64,000 bases of DNA from Diplolepis rosae (taxonomy: Eukaryota; Arthropoda; Insecta; Hymenoptera; Diplolepididae). Below the pieces are notes generated by a model that was given only the letters and a program-made list of their open reading frames with translations, searched no databases and was not told the origin of the DNA. Positions within the stretch are counted from its first letter, which is position 1. Each line of letters begins with the position of its first letter. A program made the position numbers and the translations under genes. Below, one piece after another: positions 21,052-33,679 of this stretch. The DNA is taken from NCBI GenBank assembly GCA_030998225.1, contig JAPYXD010000275.1, positions 1,984,001-2,048,000 on the forward strand, written 5' to 3'.

Positions 21052-21419
21052 GTAATTTTTCACATGAAACCAATACCTTCCCATATGATGAGAATGTAAA
21101 AAATCAAATTTAGACACTCCAAGCAGAAATTTTACTTTTTGCTCATAAGCTGCGTGCTCGCACAAAAAAAGATAAAAGCTCACGTGGAAATATAGTCCTT
21201 GCAAATATGACACTTTATAATACTTCGAAAAAATTCACACGAAAAAAGAAACATCTTTTTCTAAGTTTTTGTGGGTTATGACCTCAAAAACTTATATGTG
21301 TTAAGAAAATTTTGGGTGAATGCACTTAGGGAATTTCACCTCACATCTGAATTTAATAATGCTCGAATAGTCTGCATTCTGATTATATGAGAAGGTATTG
21401 GTTTTATGTGAAAAATTAC
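21052..21419. mobile_element. MITE with about 45 bp inverted ends, unit 1
   Basis: GTAATTTTTCACATGAAACC..CCATATGATGAGAATG is mirrored by its reverse complement ending at 21419. No coding sequence. Counterpart at 40562-40895; related single ends near 41650-41705 and 42465-42500. Confidence 0.6.
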
Positions 21420-22217
21420 ACTAGACTAGGAATAGAGGGACAGTGTACCAAACGCTTGAGTTTCACTTGCCTCGCACATGGTTGATCTGTGGCCTAAAAT
21501 TAATAAATTAAGCTAATATTGTTTTCATTTGTTTATTTAAGGGGATGCGATACCCTGAGGATATGATAGCAAATTTTAATGATTATTGTATATTAGTAAT
21601 ACTTTATACAGGTTATGATTCCTTTAATTTTTGTTTTCAAGAGTAAAATGAACGTATGTAAAGAATCTAAAAAATTTGAATTTTTTCAATCCCCAAACTA
21701 TGATGATTTTCTATTCCTGAAAAAAAATACTACATTAGGTAGAACGTTGACTGTTGTATTGCAAAGAAACATATAGAAAAACACCATGAAAACAAGCTTT
21801 TTATTGTTTTACTTGATATTTATTGTTTAAATTAATTAAATTCTTTTTGAGGCTCATAACCATTGTGTCCTCTACTGATTGTTTCACAACACGCAAGAAT
21901 TATCAGATCATAACTTGAAACGAGGAACCTTCGAATAAAATAAGAATTTACATAGTATGACGTATCAACTGTTTAAACTTTTTTGTCAGCAATAATAAGA
22001 TAAGAGGCACATTTTCTTTCTGAATTTTTAAAAATGTTTCAGATATGTAAATTCTTATATTGTAGTGTTGATTTACTTGCTAGCTTCAAAGCTCACCTGG
22101 TAAGAAGGCTTTCATTTAAATAAATTAAAAAGTTTATCATTCTAATTTGAAAAGTGCAATTATTCAATGCATATGAATCTAATCTATGATTTTGTATTTT
22201 CTTTTTGATTCATAAAT

Positions 22218-22463
22218 AATGAAACGCTACCTGCATTCACCAACTTCATAAGTGTTTGACGAGAGTGCTCAACTAAAAAGAAAAGCCTCCATTAGCTCTT
22301 GTATAGACAAGTCTGAAGTTCAACCCTAATTTGACGAATTGGTTTTTCGGTAAAAAGATTTATTGAAAAAAGAATCTCATACTAAGACTTCTTGCCGGGC
22401 AGTTCACAAACTAACGCGAATAATACACAAAGAAATATTTAAAAGTTTATTGAATTTGTTGGA
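22218..22463 (+). promoter_or_regulatory. Conserved 5' flank of copy 2, distal flank replaced
   Basis: Matches 5285-5530 and 46220-46466. At about 22215 it joins directly to sequence matching only the first 570 bp of unit 1, so about 4.7 kb of upstream sequence present in unit 1 (about 1.9 kb in unit 3) is absent. Any distal regulatory element there is lost or moved in copy 2. Confidence 0.4.
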
Positions 22464-25400
22464 ATGTCATCTGCTGCTATAGGTTTATTTATTATACTTA
22501 TGTTTTCGTTGCAAAAAGTTTGTGGTGAGTATACATTTGGAATTTTACAGAATTATTAGAGAATTAGTTTTAGATTATCGTTTTGATATTTTGTTTTAAA
22601 AACTTGTCTATGAAAAGAAAACTTATCAAAAATCAATCAGATCCATTGCAAAATTTCTACATGGTGTTTTAAATTGTTTTGAATGTAGCGCATCCTACCG
22701 AGATGTCCATAGAAGACAAAGTTTTCATCTCCAAAACAATTTCTGATTGCACAAACCGAATGTTTTAACATAAAAATTTGGTTGCCTTAATAAAACAATT
22801 TATTAGCTGCATAACCATAAAATATTTTGATTGAGACAACATAATTTTGGTTGCTACAACCAACAGTTTTCTTAGAGCGGTTTTATTGATAAATTAATAA
22901 ATTTAACAGATTCTGGAGAAGACATCTTCAAATCCTACCATATGACCTTAAGGAGTATAATGGGATGTAGGCCCAAAAGTCATGCCTGATTTTGAGGATT
23001 TAATGCGGATAAATGAATTTCTTCATTGAAAGTCTGCTCAAAGGGTTTTACTATTCATATATTGGATCTATAACTTGATTCGCGCGGGTTTTTTTTTCAA
23101 AATTTGAACGCTTATTTAAGAAAAAAATGTACAATAGTATTATTCAAAGTATTGCCCATCTGAAGCTATGAATTTTTCCCATCTTTCTGGCAAATTGTGG
23201 ATTCCATCCCAAAAAAACTGCGCCGGTTTGGCAGCCAAGAATGAATTAAGCCCATTTTTGATACCCTGTTTTGATATGAACCGTATTCCAGTGAGGGCGT
23301 TCTGCATCGACCGGAACAAATGGTAGTCAGAAAGGGATAGGTCTGGGCTATAAGGCGGGTGGGGTAAAACTTCCCATCCATTGTTTTCCAAATAGTTCTT
23401 AACCGGAATAGCAACATGGGGCCGAGCGTTGTCATGATGGAAAATTATTGCCTCGTGTCTGGTCGCATATTCCGGGCGTTTTTCGGCTATTGCTCTCTTC
23501 AAATGGATTAATTGTGTTCGGTAGCGTTCTCCATTGATGTTTTCACCCGTTTTTAGCAGCTCGTAATACAGCACACCCTTCTCATGCCACCAAATACAGA
23601 GCATTACCTTCTCGCCATGGATATTCGGCTTTGTCGTTGATTTGGCTGGTTGGCCGGGTTTCACATATAATATTTGAGCTTGGGGTTGTCGTAATGAATT
23701 CATTTTTCATCACCAGTAACAATTCGATCCATAAATGACTGCTTTTTGTGGCGTTCCAGCAGCATTTCGAACATGCAAAACCGCCTTTCAACGTCTCTCG
23801 GCTTGAGTTCATGTGGAACCCAATTTCCTTGCTTTTGAATGTATCCGGCTGCTTTGAAACGTTTTAAAATGGCTGCTTGAGTGACTCCCAAAGATTCTGC
23901 GAGCTCTTCTTGTGTTTGGCAGCAATCTTCATCGAGTAATGCTTCCAGTTCTTCATCTTCAAACTTTTTGGCTGTCCAGGACGTTCTTCGTCTTCCAAGC
24001 CAAAATCACCACTTTTAAATCGTGCAAACTACTTTTGGCACGTTTACTCAGATAGAGCATGTTCATATTAAAGTAATGAAGAACTCCCCGCAAAAACACT
24101 TTTTCAGGCATAAAGTTCGACATATCTGAGTGAAAAAAAATTATTGTTGTTTACGCTTCAAATGAATGACATATACTGAGAAAGACGCAGAATGACAGTA
24201 CCTTTTTCCAACGCATGTTCGGAATATTGGAACGATGGAATAATAATCAAGTTACGCCATCTCTTAGCAAACCGCACGAATTAAGTTATAGATCCAATAT
24301 TTACGAGTATGAAGAAATCGTTTGGAAATTTTTTATTCCATAAATTAAATTTTAAATAAATAAATTAGATACAACTAAATAACTCGGTTTTTGTCGGAAT
24401 ACTAAGACTCACTGATGCATTCTGTCAATCAGGCAAAAATCAAACAGCCAGTTACAAAGAGAACAATATCATCATGACTCGCTTAATTAATTGACCTACT
24501 AAATTTGCTATTCCCAGTTATTTTACTGGCAAAAATAATCCTTTTTTGGTCTCCAAAGGTAAACCTATTGGCAAAAAAATCTGATTATTTTACCAAAAAA
24601 TCATAACATAACGCATCTTATTGTCCGTGATCAAAATTTAAATCTACTTTATTCTGGCATCGAAATCGAGTAATGGTCAAAATCTATGCGGTTATTCTTG
24701 ATTGCTTTAATATTAAGGCGGTGCATACGAAAATCGTGAGTGATTTGACTATCGAGGCTTTTCTAGCGTGCTTGAAAAGCGTTTTTGGAGCGTGGACCGA
24801 TGTATTTAGTCCTCGCCCCAAAACTCATACCTCAGCTCTTAGCAACACAATATACTACTTTCGAGACGCGTAAGAAGCTCTGATTGTTTTTCCAATAATA
24901 CGACTTATTTTAACGGTGTAAAAGGCGAAATAGCTGAATTGTGTCAATTCTTAAATAATGAAGAAAATATTAACAAAATTTTCCTTGACTTTTCGAATTA
25001 TGCAGGAATCAATTGGCATCTTATCCTCGCGCTCTTCAACGCCTATGCCTTCAGGCCAAAACGACTTATTTGCTCTCACGCCAGGTCACTTTTTTATAGA
25101 TGACTCAATAACAAACGTGCTAGAACACAATTTGATGAACGTGCCGCCAAATAAACTGTCGTCCTAGCAGAAAATCAACAGATAAGGCAACACTTGTGGG
25201 CTCGATGGAACAAGGAGTATTTCTACGAGCTAACCATATGCGAAAAATGACATAAGGATGCCAGTAAGAACATTCAGGTTGGCAAATTGGTTAAGAATAG
25301 AGACGATAATTCACCTCCTTTGCGATGGAGCCTAGGTCGTATAATTGCCACTCATACAGAAACGAAAAAGTTCGAGTGGTAACGATTAAAATTAAAACTG

Positions 25401-28400
25401 CACAAGGCGAATATAAGCGCAGTGTCAAAAATCAGACTACTGATATTTGACGTTATGTGATACCTGAAATTTTTACAAATTTGCAAAATAATTAAATAGA
25501 ATTCAAGCTCCTGCCATTACAGTCGTCAAAACGAATTAAATTGGCTACAATTTTAGATGAAACATAACAGAATTAGTTTATTTTTCATATCCACTCCCAG
25601 GATGAAATTAAAATGACTTCAACTTCTTAGGTTATCCTACGTGATTAAATTGAATTACTTTCTTTCACATTTTGTCTCATAAAAACGAAATAAAATGTCT
25701 TTAATATTATAAGTTTCTTTGCGAGATTAAACAGAATCAACTTGACTTCAAATCTTTCACACTTGTCTATTTATCTAGATTTATCCAAATCAATTTCATC
25801 CCCTTCAAAGTAATCCCCTCCCGATATAATGCACTTATTCCAACGTTTTTCCAATCGTCGAAACACTTGTTAAATTCGATTTCCGGAATTGTTTTCAAAG
25901 CCTTCTTCGATTCGGCTTGTATCTCTTCAATCGTGTCAAAATAGTGTTCTCGGAGTGGTCTTTTGAGTTTGGGGAATAGCCAGAAGTCACACGGAGCCAA
26001 ATTAGGCGAATATGGTTGTTGTGGAACGATATGCGTTTAGTACTAGGGTGTTTGATATTCACGAGATATTCCTACGAGAGGTCGACACTAATAAAAACGG
26101 TTATCATTGTTGACAAGTTTCGCCCTTCATACCTCTTTCGTCAAAATTTGAGCTAAATTCATACAATAGTTTACAAGTGACAGTGTCTAAAAGCGACCAA
26201 CCACCGAATTTTTTCAAAGATAGAAATAAGTGAATTTTGTGTATTAATTGAACACTACTTTTTGCGTCGAAAACCCTTATCAGAAACGAAGGCCAAGCTC
26301 GAATAATATTATTCGGACTTTGCTCCGTCGTATGGGATGGTACATTGAGGAATTAAACCGATTTTTGAGAAAAAAATTAATTCTTATTCATTTCATCACG
26401 TCAATATCATACACCCTAGTATATACTATTGTATATTTCAAATAATGTTTTTAATTTCAAGATATTGCACTGTTTAAAATTAGAAATGTGTTGTTTTCAA
26501 GGAAAGTTTAAATGCCTTTTTTTCATGAGCTGTTTACAAACTTAATTTATACGTGAATACCTTACGGAAAAATATATGTATGACATTAAATTATAAAACC
26601 CGATAAAAATACAAAATTGATCTAAGAAATTATTAATTATAAAAAAATTCAGTATAAAAAAAGCACGATTTTTTCGATCTTTTTTTGTTTGAAAGCGAGT
26701 TTTGAAATGTTTCCTGGTCTGTCAACGACCTGGAACATTTTTAACAGGTGAAATAAATGTCTGAACTTTAAGAACGTGTGGTTCAGTGATTAATTTTTCA
26801 CTTTGGTCTTTACAAAATGGCGCCCGAATTACAAATTTTTCACGAATACATTCAGGATTTTTTTTGTCACAAAATATAAACAAACCGAGGAAATTACTAA
26901 GAATAAGAAGTTCTTAGAATCACTCAAAGAATACGTCTGAATCATTTGAAAACATTTCGAGCAACTTTTCAATTTCTAAAATAGCATAATTATTGCGAAA
27001 TCAAAAAATTGCTCAAAACACCCCGAAAATATTTGTATGTATTCTTTAACCAATTTTAAAATTTTTTTTACTCTTGGTAATTTTCGCCATAAGTCTATTT
27101 CTTTCAAGTAAAAATTTTTCAAAAATCTAATTAGTATCCGATGTGAAAGTCCGGGTATTGACATATTTATCGATGTAAAGTCGCGAACAAGACCCCGAAA
27201 AAAAATCCTCGATCTCCAGTGCAATTCATGAATGAGAGAGAAAGCTGGAGAGATATAAACATACAGACGGATAGAATCTTTAAGGTCGATAGTGTTGATA
27301 GTGTCTTCATTTCTGCAAAGCTTTTCTCTCATGCCGGCCTGAAGGCAGCCCGCAGAACACCCGCAGATTCAATCAAAATATTACAATTATATATAAATGT
27401 TCAATCTGCGGGTGTGCTGCAGGCCTCTTTCAGGCGTGTGATCAGAAGCAGACCTGCTAAAGGCTTGTTGCAAGTTTCTAAACGAGATACAGGCCTGTTG
27501 CAGTCGTAAACGATTTTCACCCGGGGTTGCCTCTCGATATCCAATTTTTCTACATCTCCTCAATTCGATCAATCGAATATACTGCGGTACTTTCGAGGAT
27601 ATTGAGAATTTTTTTCTTGAAAGCAATGGACTTATGGCGAAAATTACCAAAAATCAAAAGTTCCTAAAATTGGTTAAAGAATACATACAAATATTTTCGG
27701 GGTGTTTTGAGCAATTTTTTGATTTCGCAATAATTATGCTATTTTAGAAATTGAAAAGTTGCTCGAAATGTTTTCAAAAAATTCAAACGTATTCTTTGAG
27801 TAATTCTAGGAACTTCTTATTCTTAGTAATTGCCTCGGTTTGTCTATATTTTCTGACAAAAAAAATCCTGAATGTATTCGTGAAAATTTTGTAATTCGGG
27901 CGCTATTTTGTAAAGACCAAAGTGAAAAATTAATCTCTGAACCACACGTTCTTAAAGTTCAGACATTTACTTCACCTGTTAAAAATGTTCCAGGTCGTTG
28001 ACAGACCAGGAAACATTTCAAAACTCGCTTTCAAACAAAAAAAGATCGAAAACATCGTGCTTTTTTATAACTAAATTTTTTCTAATTAGTAATTTTTTAG
28101 ATAAATTTGGTATTTACCATCGGAAAGGCACGTCTTGAACTTCAAAAATATATTCCTCTAAATATTTTTAGTCGCGAATAGCAGAAGTTACACGGCCTCA
28201 AACACCGGTGTATCATTTATGCCATTTTGGCCCTTAACGGGTTAATATATAAAAATTGAAATACATAGTAATTACCCTGGCTTGGAAACTGGTCGGTGAT
28301 GAAATGAGTGCAACAGATTGGATGTGAATATTTGATTGAATACATCCATCAGCGTGAAATCGAAGCAAGAAAGTGGGGACACACCGACACGCCACGTTTG

Positions 28401-31400
28401 GTTGAGCGAGGAACCACATGGGTTAATGGTGGGGATCGAATACGTACACGTTCTTTGAACACTAGTCCAAAGATGGGACATCGTGGAAATGTATTCTTCT
28501 GTTTATCTTAAAATGAGTTTTAGATTTCAAACACTGATCACACGATTTTTAAACTCAATTCTTCTTTGTGTAGCAATTCAATTATTTGCATATGAATCTG
28601 TAATAAAATTCAATAAGTGTTTTATTTACTGGCTTTATTCACATATGTAAAAGCCACAAAAATTTAAAATAAATAATCATTTCCAAAACCTTTTTTATTG
28701 ATGCTTTCTTTCTTTTTCGAATTTTAATAAAAATTGAAGCGCGGTTACGTATAATATCATAAAATATATCAGGTGTACAAATAAGTTTCCGCCGTTTTTT
28801 ATCAAAAATTGGGTATTCCCTGTGAAAGAACGGAATCTTATGTTCTATTCGAAGTATCGTTGATTGCGTTCTTATTGCGTTTCATGCTCATAACGCTCAA
28901 ACAACCATACCTCTCGGGTATAGGAGAACCGAGCTTTTTCCGAGTGACTATTGAGTGGGCGTGGCCTAAATGTCAAAATGCTCGATCTCCTATACCAAAA
29001 TAGAATGGTCTTTCTAGCGTTTGAGCTACGAACAGCGCTGTGCTTTTGTTGCGTGTAGTCCTCACTATCAAATCATGTTATACATGCCTTAAAACACGGA
29101 ATCAATCAAAAACCAAACAAATACACGCGTTATTTGCAATCTTCAATTGAGGTTGCGCATGAAATAATCGCCTAAGCATTCGGCCTACTGGCTAAGCGCC
29201 TAGGCAGTTATTGCATGCGCACCCTCGATTTCCTTGAGAATTAAAAAATAATTCTGTCTATACGGTGATGTTTGTTCGCCCGTCTGTTTGTTATAAGAAA
29301 TGGATCTAACAGTGAAAAATAATTCATATGAAGAACCCATGAAGTATGCGACTTTACAATGTAATGGTAAAAGTACCTTGCGATTCGACAAGACAATTGT
29401 GAAAGTCCCAATTTTTGTGATTTTACCATTATATGGAAAGTAAGTTGTGTGCCATTGAGAGCACAGTTTGTTTGAATCAAACAAACATATCTTTCATACG
29501 TGACCAAAATAGGTATTTGTTTAAATTATATTTTTTTTATTCACACAAAACATTAATGAGATAATACTAAAACCTCCTACAAAAAAGGCTATTACCATTC
29601 CGTGAAAAATTTAGTATTTTATGGCTCCTTTATTTCAATGTTTTTTTTAAATTGTACAATAAACGACTTCTATCTATTCCTAAAATTTATATATTAAATT
29701 TCATCATATACAGGTATCGATGATGATGTCGCTCTCACGGATGATGATTACTTTAATTTCGTTGTTTCTTTGTGGGAAGACAAGAATCCAGAAAAAAGTA
29801 ATCCAAACAATTATGAAATGTTATGTCTTGGAGCCTTAATCAAATCAAACTGGATCCTTGTCAATAATGATTGTTTTGAAAGAGTGGCGAACTGCACTAT
29901 GAATAACGTTGGCATCTTAACTCATAGCATGTCTCGCCAAGGAATTCCACCAAAAACGCAGGTCTTTGAACGTTGCCAAAAAATTCGCAATAGTGAAGTT
30001 TTTGATACAAAATATTTCATTCTATATGTAAGTAGGTTCACACAGCATTGATTTTAAACTTGAATTACTTGAATCTCAATATATTTTATAAAATAACGTT
30101 TGAATTTTTTAAAATACTTGAATTATAAGAAATTATTTATTTACTTAGTTGAATACTCACTTTGATGTATCATCACGTATAAAAGTAGATTGGGCAAAGT
30201 GGAAAGGAGCAGAACGGCACGGGGTTTTGGTAGGATGGAAGGAAGGAGTAAGAATACACGATTCCTAAAATACTATCCCAGTACCACCTGTCTGTCTGAC
30301 AGAACTTTATGAATGCTCTCCCACTATTTTCTTATAAAGCTCTTGGCTGAACTTCTTACTGTTAAAACTGAAAAAAATTACATTTCTTATGCAGCAAATT
30401 GACTAAGATCCTAATTTATTGTTGGGAATGCATTTGATTAAAAGGTTCATATGATTGCATCAAAATTAACTTTTAATCTGTGACAGACAATAAAAATGGT
30501 CATTAAAGCTCAACAATTACCAAAGCAGTTTTGAAACCTCTCCATAACATAAAACAATCATTTGGTTCTAAATGTGAAAAGTTCTAAATGTAAGAAGTGC
30601 CCATTGAATAGCTTTGAAATGTTAAATTCTGAAAAGAATCGAAAACGAGAATGAAACGTTCGAATGCATTTTCATGCCTGAATAGATGTTGTACTGGCCC
30701 AATAATACTTCCCAGTACTGGCATTTCGTGGTTGATTTAATAATAATTGGATCAACTATGACTAATCAGTAACAGCTATTACTCTCTTCATTTTTTCGAG
30801 TGATAATTGATTATAATTCCCACTCGAAAATTGTTTCGAGGATACTGATTTAATCTCTGTCATGATTTAATCATTTAATCAGCAAAAAATTTTCAGTATT
30901 GGATAATAGTACTAGGACAGTACAATATCCCTACTGAATTTCAGCAGACCATAGAAATTTCAATCTTCTAAAGCAAGGGGGTTTTCACTCACGAGTATTC
31001 CTGAAAAAGGGACGAATAGCGTTATGAAATACGAGCGAGTCGGAGCGAGTCGATGAGTTTTTACGGGACTGCAGTTTTAACGTTATTTAGCATTATTCTT
31101 CCTTATTAAGAAAATAAATACTCGCAATACACTGTTTGATTTAGAATCGACTGATGAGTCAAAACCCCCTCGTTCTTAAGTATGAAAATTGTATTTTGAT
31201 CTGTCTTAATAGGAAGGTCCAGTAAAACGAGAATTTCATACGGTGTGTACCCATCAGATACGTATCCTTTTATCAGACATAAAAGACTCTTTATCAGACG
31301 TAAGTATTATTATCTGCTTTTTCTTTTCACGAGGAAAAATCAAGGACTAACGGCTGTCAATATTTCAGTATCCCCTTGGCAGTCTTATAATAATTGGCCA

Positions 31401-31629
31401 GAAGTTTAGAGCTAGTATGTATTTTGAAGTACGTGTGGGACCTAGAAAGGCAAATGGGTTTGTTGATGGAATAACAAGGATAAGTGAAGACTATATACCA
31501 ACGCATAAATTAATTGATAGAGACTCCTCAAAATTAAGGAGGATGCTTCTGAGAGAAAGTGTGTCTAAGAAGAAGAGAAAAATAACATGTCAAATGGGTT
31601 CGTCATCAAAAAAACCCTTCTTGCCGTAG
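22464..31629 (+). CDS. Secreted S1-protease-like homologue, copy 2 (5 exons, 273 aa)
   Basis: Exons: 22464-22524, 29714-30027, 30149-30247, 31213-31299, 31369-31629. Structure and phases are identical to copy 1. The signal peptide is the same as in copy 1. The Cys42-Cys58-type pair and NWIL..NDC motif are kept, so the catalytic His is again Asp, and no GDSGG occurs. An ATG just upstream of exon 2 in copies 1 and 3 is ATT here, which supports the distant signal-peptide exon as the true start. Exon 3 differs from copy 1 at 9 of 33 codons, all amino-acid changing. The C-terminus reads SKKKRK, then SSSKKPFLP before the stop. The 5' flank is conserved for only about 250 bp because the block equal to about 570-5285 of unit 1 is missing. 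Probably intact; expression not testable here. Confidence 0.75.
23062..24297 (-). mobile_element. Near full-length Mos1-like (mauritiana-type) mariner, broken transposase
   Basis: 1236 bp between TA dinucleotides, with about 27 bp inverted ends (TTGGATCTATAACTT). The longest frame (23140-23703) holds the C-terminal catalytic half: HHDNARPHVA (second Asp), then PPYSPDLSLSDYHLF (D34-spaced third Asp region) and WEKFIASDGQYFE at the end, as in mauritiana-subfamily mariners. The N-terminal half at 23700-24130 has a deletion near 24065 and frameshifts. About 45 bp present in the other copies is missing. Inactive. Confidence 0.8.
24430..25460 (+). mobile_element. BEL/Pao retrotransposon pol remnant, unit 2 intron
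   Basis: Includes the integrase core strand KAVHTKIVSDLTIEAFLACL (24673-24873 frame), then FSNYAGINWHLI, then the C-terminal GHFFIDDSITN..SS and RW..EYF blocks. About 130 bp present in unit 3 is missing near 25030. Frameshifts and stops throughout. Confidence 0.7.
25690..26040 (-). mobile_element. C-terminal fragment of the same mariner, unit 2
   Basis: Only the transposase C-terminus remains (APCDFWLFPKLKRPL, then EIEFNKCFDDWKN). At about 26038 the sequence jumps into the irritans-like mariner at a shared GCGTT, as if a deletion joined two elements. Confidence 0.65.
26043..26419 (+). mobile_element. Irritans-like mariner, 377 bp deletion derivative
   Basis: Ends CTAGGGTGTTTGATATTCAC and the inverse with TA flanks (26041-26042, 26420-26421). 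Keeps the start and the extreme C-terminal end of the longer copy at 51491-52614. Non-autonomous. Confidence 0.7.
26610..28114. repeat. Fold-back element with about 0.5 kb inverted arms
   Basis: Left arm 26610-27118, right arm 27606-28114, with the arms reverse complements at clearly over 90% identity by eye, separated by a 490 bp loop. The loop contains a second, GC-rich hairpin around CACCCGCAGATT..AATCTGCGGGTG (27340-27460). ORFs inside the arms are mirror artefacts. If intron 1 of gene copy 2 is transcribed, the RNA would fold into a long double strand. Confidence 0.8.
28115..29713. other. Conserved distal part of intron 1, unit 2
   Basis: From about 28260 matches 11300-13057 and 53040-54390, minus the block equal to 12165-12568. 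Non-coding; ends in the exon 2 acceptor ATATACAG. Confidence 0.5.
30977..31169. mobile_element. Intron 3 MITE, unit 2
   Basis: Orthologous insertion with ends GGGGGTTTTCACTCACGAG and a diverged GATGAGTCAAAACCCCC. Confidence 0.6.
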
Positions 31630-32014
31630 ACATCAAAATAAGAGTATTAGTGTTTTCTCCAACTTTAATTTTATTTGAACATTTCTCTAACTTATCTGAT
31701 TTTATTTGAGTAAACAATTTCGTTGAATTAAAAAAATCGTTATTTTATTTCTATAGCATAATATTATGCGTTATAATATGACTTAAAATTTCAGATACTT
31801 CATTGAAGAAAGCTTGTGTGAGATGTATCTTCAATCGAAATAAAATTTTATCTTACACATTTACACGTCACTTATCATAACTTTTTCAATTCCTGAGTCG
31901 AAATTAGGGACGTTATTTGAAGGTTCTAAAATGGTTTTCGACTAAAATGGATTGTAGTCGGATGAAGATTGGGCTTAATAGTTCATCGAATGATTCTCAT
32001 AATTATTATAATAA

Positions 32015-33185
32015 AGTCGACATAAAATTTTAAGATACTGCCCAAAAGGTTTTCTACCAGCCAGATGTGACCATAATTGTTTTCACGAAGATTCTAACAC
32101 TTTCTCTTATTTGTATCCATAGCGACCAGATTCTAATTTTATTCCCGCTCAGTAACAGGTCTTCTAAATTTCCCTCCGTGTTCCTCTAGCTTCCCTATTT
32201 TCCTTTGGTGAATGGACTTTGCAGGAAGTAGAGAGTTAATGGTTTGTGTACTTAACGCATTATAACGCATTCCGATGGGCTTCCCCAATGAGTACAATTT
32301 CGTTTTGTCTAGACATTTATGGTTTTTCGACGATCAAAATATAGAGATACCTGTTACTTTTACATGCTTCATACTTTCAAATTATTAATTTTACACATAT
32401 TATTTTTTAAACAAATATTAATAGTCACGGGACGTGACACTACTCTATAGTTATGATTTGTCGAATTGACTTCACAGCAAATAAATCTTGAAGTGTAAAT
32501 TCGTATGCGAGTTCAGATGTAACTTATGTTTTTATCGTGATATTCAAACCCTTATTCTACACAGACACTATTATCAGAAATTATAGGTTCAGCTGCTGCT
32601 TTAGCTATGGTATTTTCAAAGTGACCCATTTTTTATAATAACAAGTTTAAATTTTTCTGAAATAATAGTATGAAATTTAATAAAATTTGGCATATAATGA
32701 GCCCAAACTGAAATCCAAATGTAAATCTTACAGAAAGATCATTAAAAACATGTAAAATTTTTATCGTTTTAAAAAGTGTTGATACTCCGAACATTATTAA
32801 AATTTTTTTAAAAATTTTGATCTCAGTTTAAAAGTATATTATATTACAAAGAAGGCATGGGTCATATCTGAACCCGCATATGAATTTTCATCTTGCGATT
32901 TTATTTTCTGTAAACCAAATTCGATGAATCATTACTATAAAGTAGAATACTTTGAAAAAATGTTTAAATATGTTGAATTTTTTAACAACAATTTGAAGAT
33001 AGCAATTTTAACAACTTGAGTATATAGGTATACATAGAGGCTTCGAATATTTAAAAAATGCATAAAGTAAACCTAAACTAGTACACGAAATCGTACAATA
33101 ACTTCCTTTGGGATAAAGCAACATTGAAAATGATTCTTCAGAACGAAATACTTTGAAAACCTTTTTAGAATACTTAACATATTTT
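32015..33185. other. Unit 2 3' flank without recognised gene
   Basis: The match to the other units ends at about 32010. From 32880 onward it matches 59340-59640 of unit 3. No ORF, TIR or RNA gene seen between. Confidence 0.4.
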
Positions 33186-33669
33186 ATGTGCCTCTGGCGC
33201 GTAAACTCGTTTTTTCGCTACAGTTGAGAGTAGCGCAATGTTGTGTATTGCACTGCAGAGGAATGTAATGTAAAAATTGAACTGCGCATGCGCCTATAGC
33301 CATACAGTGGAGCAGAATCTTCTTCTTATTCATCTTCGTATAGCGTTAGCACCCTACTGACAAAGCCTTGTATATTTGAACTGCGCATGCTCTATTACAA
33401 TACGCTACTACTACACAAGATCAAGAAAATCAAAATGGCCGGAACTAGTCGCGAAATATCAAGTGCAATGGGGGAGAATCATGATGAATACTAGATTAGA
33501 TTCGAGTGTACGCATAAAAATTCGTATACGCACCAAAGTCACATAAAATAGAATACGTGCCAATGCACACAATTCGGGAAATTACGAGACTCGCGACAAT
33601 GCTTGCAGGACTGAGATCGCGCCTCGGCTTCGTCTCGGCTAAGCATCGACTACGCCTCGACTACTATTA
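33186..33669. mobile_element. MITE with GC-rich internal repeats, copy 1
   Basis: Starts TTATGTGCCTCTGGCGCG and includes degenerate CGGCTTCGTCT repeats. The right end is truncated. Unit 3 (59640-59660) shows the uninterrupted site AACATATTTTACATGGCAA. Confidence 0.6.
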
Positions 33670-33679
33670 CATGCCAATC

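Larger units (their letters stand above)
1..21579 (+). repeat. Tandem unit 1 of the 22 kb array
   Basis: The first 570 bp recur at about 21655-22212 and 43700-44270, and the same order of blocks follows each time: 5' flank, signal exon, TE-rich intron, exons 2-5, 3' flank. The sequence just before unit 2 (21580-21655) recurs before unit 3 (43620-43700), which defines the unit edges. Between-unit differences are mostly insertions and deletions of mobile DNA. Confidence 0.8.

Noticed and set aside
27219..27650. ORFs on both strands within the fold-back loop
   Set aside because: They mirror each other through the loop hairpin and lack any domain.
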